A stretch of DNA of 9,564 nt from an uncultured Sulfurovum sp. (lineage in GTDB: Bacteria; Campylobacterota; Campylobacteria; Campylobacterales; Sulfurovaceae): assembly GCA_902727905.1 (NCBI GenBank), contig CACVAR010000034.1:1-9564 (forward strand), in the 5' to 3' direction. Positions 7,361 through 9,564 of this stretch are shown here, in pieces. Positions within the stretch are counted from its first letter, which is position 1. Each line of letters opens with the position of its first letter. The notes under the pieces were generated by a model. That model was given only the letters and a program-made list of their open reading frames with translations, did not search any database and was not told where the DNA came from. The translations under genes and the position numbers were made by a program.

Positions 7361-8582
7361 TTTAATTTTTAAACTTAAACTGTTAGGGGCATTTTTAGCT
7401 GTTCTTGTGACCATTATGATTTACTTTGGTATGGAGTATGGTATCAATCATGCTAAAGGTCGAGAAATTACAAATTCTATTCTTTTGTATAAGACGTTAA
7501 AAAAAGGAAATAAAACATTTATAGCGAACTACTTAAATAAAAATCATTTAAAAGAAGTGAGTTGGGGAGAGGTTGAAGATGTGCTGAAAGAGGCTGCTTT
7601 TGTGATTGAGACACCTATTTATAGAGAGGTGTTTGAGTCAGGGAATATTGCACTTTATACACACAAAAACTACTATTACTACAGTTTTAATATTAATGGT
7701 CATACACATTATTTTAAAAACCTGCACCGTGATGATAACTATGTGCTATATTTATCTTTAGCTGTTACCCTACTTTTGTTTATGTTACTGAGTATTTACA
7801 TTTATATTATTAATGCCATTAGACCGATAAAAGAGCTTTATAAAAAAATCCATAACTTTGGAAATAAACAAGAAAACTTGGTTGAGGAGACAGAGTTTAA
7901 AAATCAAGATGAAATAGCTTTGGTCTCTTTAGAGTTTGATAAAGCTGTTGAGCGTATAGCTAAGCTTGAAAATACACGAACACTGTTTTGGCGAAATATT
8001 ATGCATGAGTTAAAAACACCTATGACACAAGGTGTTCTTATGACACATATGTTAGAGGTAGACGCGACCGAGAAAGAACAACTCTTGACCGTTTTTAATC
8101 GTATGAAGGAACAACTAAATAAACTGAAACAGTTAGAACACCTTTCAGCTGATACGCTTGAACTAGAGCTTCAAGAAGTCAATATGGTCAATATCATTGA
8201 TGACATAAGAGACATACTTCAAGCTGACTACTTAGCCATAAATTACGAAATGATTCCACAAAAGTTTAAGGTAAATACCGAACTTTTTTCGATTGCTTTA
8301 AAAAATCTAATAGCCAATGCCTTAACTTATTCACCTGACCATAGCGTTTGGATTAAACATAAGAATAACGCTTTATATATTGTTAATAAAGGGCAATCTT
8401 TAAATTCTACTTTTGAGACCTATACCAAGCCTTTTGTTCGTGAAGACCTTAGTAAAAATGGAATGGGTTTAGGACTTTATTTGTCTAAAGAGATATTTTT
8501 AAAACACAATGTGAAGATGAGCTATAAGTATTATCATGACCATCATATGATAATTTTAGATTTAAAAAATATTATTGCATAA
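7353..8582 (+). CDS. ArsS-type sensor histidine kinase
   Basis: 409 residues when started at the ATG 7353-7355; the frame also has a TTG one codon earlier, but the ATG giving an ATGGGTAA overlap with the regulator's stop is preferred. Transmembrane segment 1 is about 8-28, a periplasmic sensor of about 100 residues follows (29-129, rich in Tyr and His near its end), and segment 2 is about 131-155. A HAMP linker leads to the H-box FWRNIMHELKTPMTQG with phospho-acceptor H218; E219 and T222 form the usual phosphatase ExxT. The ATP domain has the N-box N318/N322 and the G2 box NGMGLGL at 369-375. The G1 box is degenerate: 'IVNKGQ' at 343-348 with Asn where DxG is expected. This H-box wording and short ATP domain fit the ArsS kinases of Campylobacterota, which include the acid-sensing kinase of Helicobacter pylori. 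The stimulus here is unknown. Confidence 0.93.
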   Translation: MGNLIFKLKLLGAFLAVLVTIMIYFGMEYGINHAKGREITNSILLYKTLKKGNKTFIANYLNKNHLKEVSWGEVEDVLKEAAFVIETPIYREVFESGNIALYTHKNYYYYSFNINGHTHYFKNLHRDDNYVLYLSLAVTLLLFMLLSIYIYIINAIRPIKELYKKIHNFGNKQENLVEETEFKNQDEIALVSLEFDKAVERIAKLENTRTLFWRNIMHELKTPMTQGVLMTHMLEVDATEKEQLLTVFNRMKEQLNKLKQLEHLSADTLELELQEVNMVNIIDDIRDILQADYLAINYEMIPQKFKVNTELFSIALKNLIANALTYSPDHSVWIKHKNNALYIVNKGQSLNSTFETYTKPFVREDLSKNGMGLGLYLSKEIFLKHNVKMSYKYYHDHHMIILDLKNIIA

Positions 8583-8596
8583 TTACAAAACCTTAG

Positions 8597-8610
8597 CCAC
8601 CCCCCTACCC
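8597..8610. repeat. C-rich tract, copy 1 of an imperfect direct repeat
   Basis: The sequence CCACCCCCCTACCC resembles CCACCACCTCTACC at 8863-8876. Read on the minus strand both are GGTAG(A/G)GG-type G-rich strings. They bracket the decayed reading frame and stand out strongly from the AT-rich surroundings. Confidence 0.35.
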
Positions 8611-8829
8611 GAACTTTTCAAAAGGATGGATAGCCCCAAGATTGACCATCTTGTGAGAAATCTTCTGAATTAAATAATCATTAGCAAAATTGAAAAGTAA
8701 TTTCAATACCCCTTACACATATTTAAGCCCATTAAAGTAGACTTTCAAATCAAGTATACTCATCTCTTTCAGAGTAGAACTATTACGTAATCGATGAGCA
8801 AAATCAACCATAAAAGTAGCAAGGTTCAC
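8605..8829 (-). pseudogene. Decayed coding remnant of unknown family
   Basis: On the minus strand one frame runs for 74 codons from 8829 to the TAG at 8605-8607 with a single in-frame TAA at 8713-8715. The first part (ATG at 8809-8811) reads MVDFAHRLRNSSTLKEM and continues with alternating hydrophobic and charged residues to the TAA. The second part reads on as a protein-like stretch containing 'LLFNFANDYLIQK' and 'AIHPFEKFG'. Both halves have amphipathic, helix-rich composition rather than that of random AT-rich DNA, which suggests a gene inactivated by a nonsense mutation. Upstream of 8829 all three minus frames soon meet stops, so the 5' part is lost or frameshifted. A transposase or other mobile-element gene is one possible origin, but I do not recognise the family. 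Confidence 0.45.
8689..8707. repeat. Inverted repeat ATTGAAA-5-TTTCAAT
   Basis: A perfect 7-bp stem with a 5-nt loop inside the decayed frame. On the minus strand it is followed by TTTTG, far too short a T-run for a typical intrinsic terminator. It may be incidental in AT-rich DNA. Confidence 0.25.
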
Positions 8830-8862
8830 CTAATTGTAGATGAGAGTCTAATAAAAAAACTA

Positions 8863-8876
8863 CCACCACCTCTACC
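8863..8876. repeat. C-rich tract, copy 2 of an imperfect direct repeat
   Basis: The sequence CCACCACCTCTACC is similar to the tract at 8597-8610 and in the same orientation, lying 34 nt outside the right end of the decayed frame. The pair could be the edges of an old insertion, or two related sites; it is too diverged to be a fresh target duplication. Confidence 0.35.
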
Positions 8877-8983
8877 TATTTAATTAATAAAGAATCCTTG
8901 CAGCAAAAAAATTAAATTTTATCTTAAAAGTCGTAGTGGTTTTTGAAATATCTTCTTAACTCTACTTATATTTTTAGAATATT

Positions 8984-9409
8984 TTACCCCAAAAACCTTT
9001 CCTTAAGCTCATCACTCGGCATCATACAACTCTCTTTCTTTCCAAAAATCCTATACCGATATTTAGCCACCAATTTATAAACCCAATCACGAAAAACCTT
9101 AGGAAGAAAACGAAACACATATAAATATTTATAATAACCATCTAATTTTTTAGCTATTTGAAGTGCTGCATCACTATGAATATAAACTTTTCCATTTGAA
9201 AAAAGAATGATGCTATCAAGCTCTTGTAATTGATGCTCTACTAAAAAGCTTTGAGCTTCTTCACAAGACTGAACCATAAAATGAAACTGTTTTTGGCCGT
9301 CAAGCTTTATGATAAAATTTACAGAAGCTTCACAAAAGTTACAAACCCCATCAAACAGAACAATGTTATGGTTTTTATATTTATTGGTAAATGTTTCTAT
9401 CTCTGTCAT
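8984..9409 (-). CDS. DCC-family (DUF393) thiol-disulfide oxidoreductase-like protein
   Basis: 141 residues, normal for the family. The hallmark is the N-terminal 'VLFDGVCNFC' with D20 and the CxxC pair C23/C26, a thioredoxin-like redox site preceded by a beta strand. The centre keeps the family pattern of a small beta strand and an Asp-Ala pair ('IHSDAALQIAKKL', 77-89), and the C-terminus ends with the typical 'YRYRIFGKKESC' (118-128) including Cys128. No signal peptide or membrane span is seen, so it is probably cytoplasmic. The substrate of this family is not established. The start at 9407-9409 leaves 15 residues before the conserved strand and is the only fitting ATG; no Shine-Dalgarno is visible upstream. 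It is convergent with the kinase and divergent from the gene at 9491, and has no clear link to the redox cluster. Confidence 0.9.
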   Translation of the reverse strand: MTEIETFTNKYKNHNIVLFDGVCNFCEASVNFIIKLDGQKQFHFMVQSCEEAQSFLVEHQLQELDSIILFSNGKVYIHSDAALQIAKKLDGYYKYLYVFRFLPKVFRDWVYKLVAKYRYRIFGKKESCMMPSDELKERFLG

Positions 9410-9454
9410 ATTTTTATTTTAACATATTTACCACACTTCTAACCAAAGTTTATA

Positions 9455-9460
9455 TATAAT
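9455..9460 (+). promoter_or_regulatory. Candidate -10 box for the gene at 9491
   Basis: A perfect TATAAT within TATATATAAT, 30 nt before the ATG at 9491. No -35 hexamer is visible. The alternating TA run also gives TATA-like strings on the minus strand, so the same spot could serve the divergent DCC gene. Confidence 0.35.
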
Positions 9461-9490
9461 CTTTTAATTTCAAAACAAAGAACTAGAAAC

Positions 9491-9564
9491 ATGTCTAACA
9501 CCCTATTAAGTGCGACCAATATTGCCCATTCATTTGACTACGAACTCTTCTCTAACATTAACTT
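9491..9564 (+). CDS. N-terminus of a probable ABC transporter ATP-binding protein (partial)
   Basis: The frame opens at the ATG 9491-9493 and is still open at the right edge after 24 full codons, reading MSNTLLSATNIAHSF and on through 'DYELFSNIN'. The pattern of a short strand, 'A.NI.HSF', then 'LF.NIN' matches the opening A-loop region of ABC ATPases, where the aromatic residue stacks on ATP before the Walker A motif, which would lie beyond the window. A weak AAAGAA lies upstream as ribosome site. The family call rests on this short stretch only. Confidence 0.6.
   Translation, partial: MSNTLLSATNIAHSFDYELFSNIN

Larger units (their letters stand above)
8583..8983. other. 400-nt gap between convergent genes, no intact gene
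   Basis: It separates the kinase stop from the stop of the DCC protein gene. It holds a broken minus-strand frame (8605-8829), two similar C-rich tracts (8597-8610, 8863-8876), short inverted repeats including CAAGAT-5-ATCTTG at 8637-8653, and AT-rich DNA from 8877 to 8983. I see no GC-rich hairpin with a T-run, so no terminator can be assigned to either neighbour with confidence. Confidence 0.6.

Noticed and set aside
8907..8921. AAAATT-A-AATTTT palindrome as a terminator
   Set aside because: The stem is all A/T and there is no following T-run on the relevant strand, so it would not make a stable terminator.
9251..9442. 63-codon plus-strand frame
   Set aside because: It is antisense to the CxxC end of the DCC protein gene, which has clear family motifs.
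1..9564. CRISPR array, tRNA or rRNA genes
   Set aside because: No regularly spaced direct repeats and no cloverleaf or rRNA-like conserved sequence were seen on either strand.

Overview
The window is low-GC, densely coded DNA that looks like a Campylobacterota (epsilonproteobacterial) chromosome, most likely an Arcobacter- or Sulfurimonas-like organism. The main clues are the AT-rich composition, a sensor kinase of the ArsS type that is typical of this group, TATAAT boxes without clear -35 partners, and the family content. The taxon is inferred from style; no rRNA or marker gene is present.

Layout. Positions 1-6387 (minus strand) hold three genes read in the order 6387 to 1: a Tat-exported gluconate-2-dehydrogenase subunit-3-type protein, a GMC-family FAD oxidoreductase that overlaps it by 4 nt, and, after a 160-nt AT-rich gap, a very large lipoprotein c-type cytochrome with three CXXCH haem sites. 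The cytochrome gene runs off the left edge (1345 codons visible). Positions 6388-6700 form the divergent regulatory region and contain a possible 30-residue membrane peptide, an inverted repeat and several candidate -10 boxes. Positions 6701-8582 (plus strand) encode an OmpR-type response regulator and an overlapping sensor histidine kinase. Positions 8583-8983 have no intact gene but hold a decayed minus-strand reading frame flanked by two similar C-rich tracts. Positions 8984-9409 (minus) encode a DCC/DUF393 thiol-disulfide oxidoreductase-like protein, and 9491-9564 (plus) is the first 24 codons of what looks like an ABC-transporter ATPase.

How the genes may work together. GMC dehydrogenases of the gluconate/glucose/sorbitol type ride through the Tat system with their small subunit and pass electrons to a membrane-bound cytochrome c. 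Here the usual cytochrome subunit is absent from the visible cluster, and a giant tri-haem lipoprotein sits in its place. The GMC subunit also lacks the two usual catalytic His/His(Asn) positions, so the substrate is not predictable. The divergent two-component system is a reasonable candidate regulator of the module, but only by position. This unusual redox module is the best candidate in the window for an undescribed system.
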